A stretch of DNA of 64,000 nucleotides from Andrena cerasifolii (lineage: Eukaryota > Arthropoda > Insecta > Hymenoptera > Andrenidae). A program made the translations under genes and the position numbers. Numbering within the stretch: position 1 is the first letter of the stretch; each line of letters opens with the position of its first letter. The notes beneath the pieces are model-generated. The model searched no databases, was not told the origin of the DNA, and saw only the letters and a program-made list of their open reading frames with translations. Location: the NCBI RefSeq assembly GCF_050908995.1, contig NC_135118.1, forward strand, positions 1,178,001 through 1,242,000. Direction: 5' to 3'. Positions 63,534 to 64,000 of the stretch are shown in pieces.

Positions 63534-64000
63534 TGTTCAAAAGTTATAGATTTTTGGCCGGTGACGCACCAATTTTTTCCCACTGTGCGACGGTGTTCCA
63601 GGCGGAAATCGTCGCCATCTTAGAATGTGTTCGGAGTATTAAAAAAGAATTTGACGCGGAGGAGGTGGAACAGAGAAATCGGAGAAGGGCTGTAGGTGGT
63701 AGGGAACCCGTTGTAATGACCAGAGGAAATCGACACAACAAGAAAATAGCGATATGCACGGATAGCCAGGCTGCTATCAAAGCGTTGAGCAGGAGTATGT
63801 ATGTTCCATTGCCCAGTTGGCACTGGAATGCAGAATTTCGTTGAACGAGCTTGGAAGGAGAGGAGCCAAGACTACCATCTACTGGGTACCAGGACACGAG
63901 GAGACAGCGGGCAACGAGAGGGCAGATCGACTAGCTAGGGCAGGGTCAAACATGGCTCCTGAGATGGACGAGACGATCTCTCTGATAGCCGATGTGGCCT
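63534..64000 (+). pseudogene. LINE RNase H domain, 3' part of the split copy, runs off the window
   Basis: ATVFQAEIVAILECVRSIKK and KIAICTDSQAAIKALSRS carry the RNase H Glu and Asp. After a frame change near 63838 comes TTIYWVPGHEETAGNERADR, the final His and Asp. This continues the WYTDGSK start at 56289. It is the C-terminal domain of the LINE polyprotein and extends past base 64000. Confidence 0.8.

Overview
This window looks like the transposon-dominated heterochromatin of an arthropod, most likely a hymenopteran such as an ant. I infer this from the GT-AG introns, the AT-rich spacers and the mix of element families; no species was identified. I see no ordinary cellular gene. Almost everything assigns to mobile elements, many of them inserted into one another. 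Target-site duplications (TSDs) and reading frames that resume on both sides of an insert allow much of the nesting to be read directly.

Layout. (1) 1-728: minus-strand ORF1 (gag-like) of a LINE, cut by the window edge. (2) 2080-2291 and 18259-20862: two halves of a minus-strand BEL/Pao LTR retrotransposon pol gene. (3) 2292-18254: a 16-kb TTAA-flanked DNA transposon sitting between those halves. It carries an intact two-exon 946-aa transposase ending in a YqaJ-type nuclease domain, a small spliced SR/RGG-type gene on the other strand, foldback elements, MITEs, and arrays of 69-bp and 262-bp repeats. (4) 20863 to about 54040: the remains of a Polinton/Maverick (adintovirus-like) element with DNA polymerase B, packaging ATPase, phospholipase-A2-like and capsid-type genes, all broken and spread apart by later insertions. 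(5) Inside it at 30772-51586: a Merlin transposase, a PIF/Harbinger transposase with its MADF partner gene, a purine-rich LINE at 34918-42460 inserted in the Harbinger gene, a 2.5-kb palindromic Polinton derivative at 39811-42306 inserted in that LINE, foldback elements and a 1.27-kb solo LTR. (6) 54271-64000: a second LINE split by a 7.1-kb transposon that itself contains a short relative of the TTAA element, a mariner, a piggyBac-like MITE, a foldback and a solo LTR.

The most notable items are an array of ten 33-nt two-stem hairpins in the solo LTR at 49473-50740, in which both stems change by compensating substitutions; the intact transposase-YqaJ nuclease gene; the interdigitated antisense Harbinger/MADF pair; a tRNA-like pol III promoter module in the Polinton terminal repeats; and the Polinton-in-LINE-in-Harbinger-in-Polinton nest. 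All family assignments come from reading motifs in the translated sequence; no database search was run.
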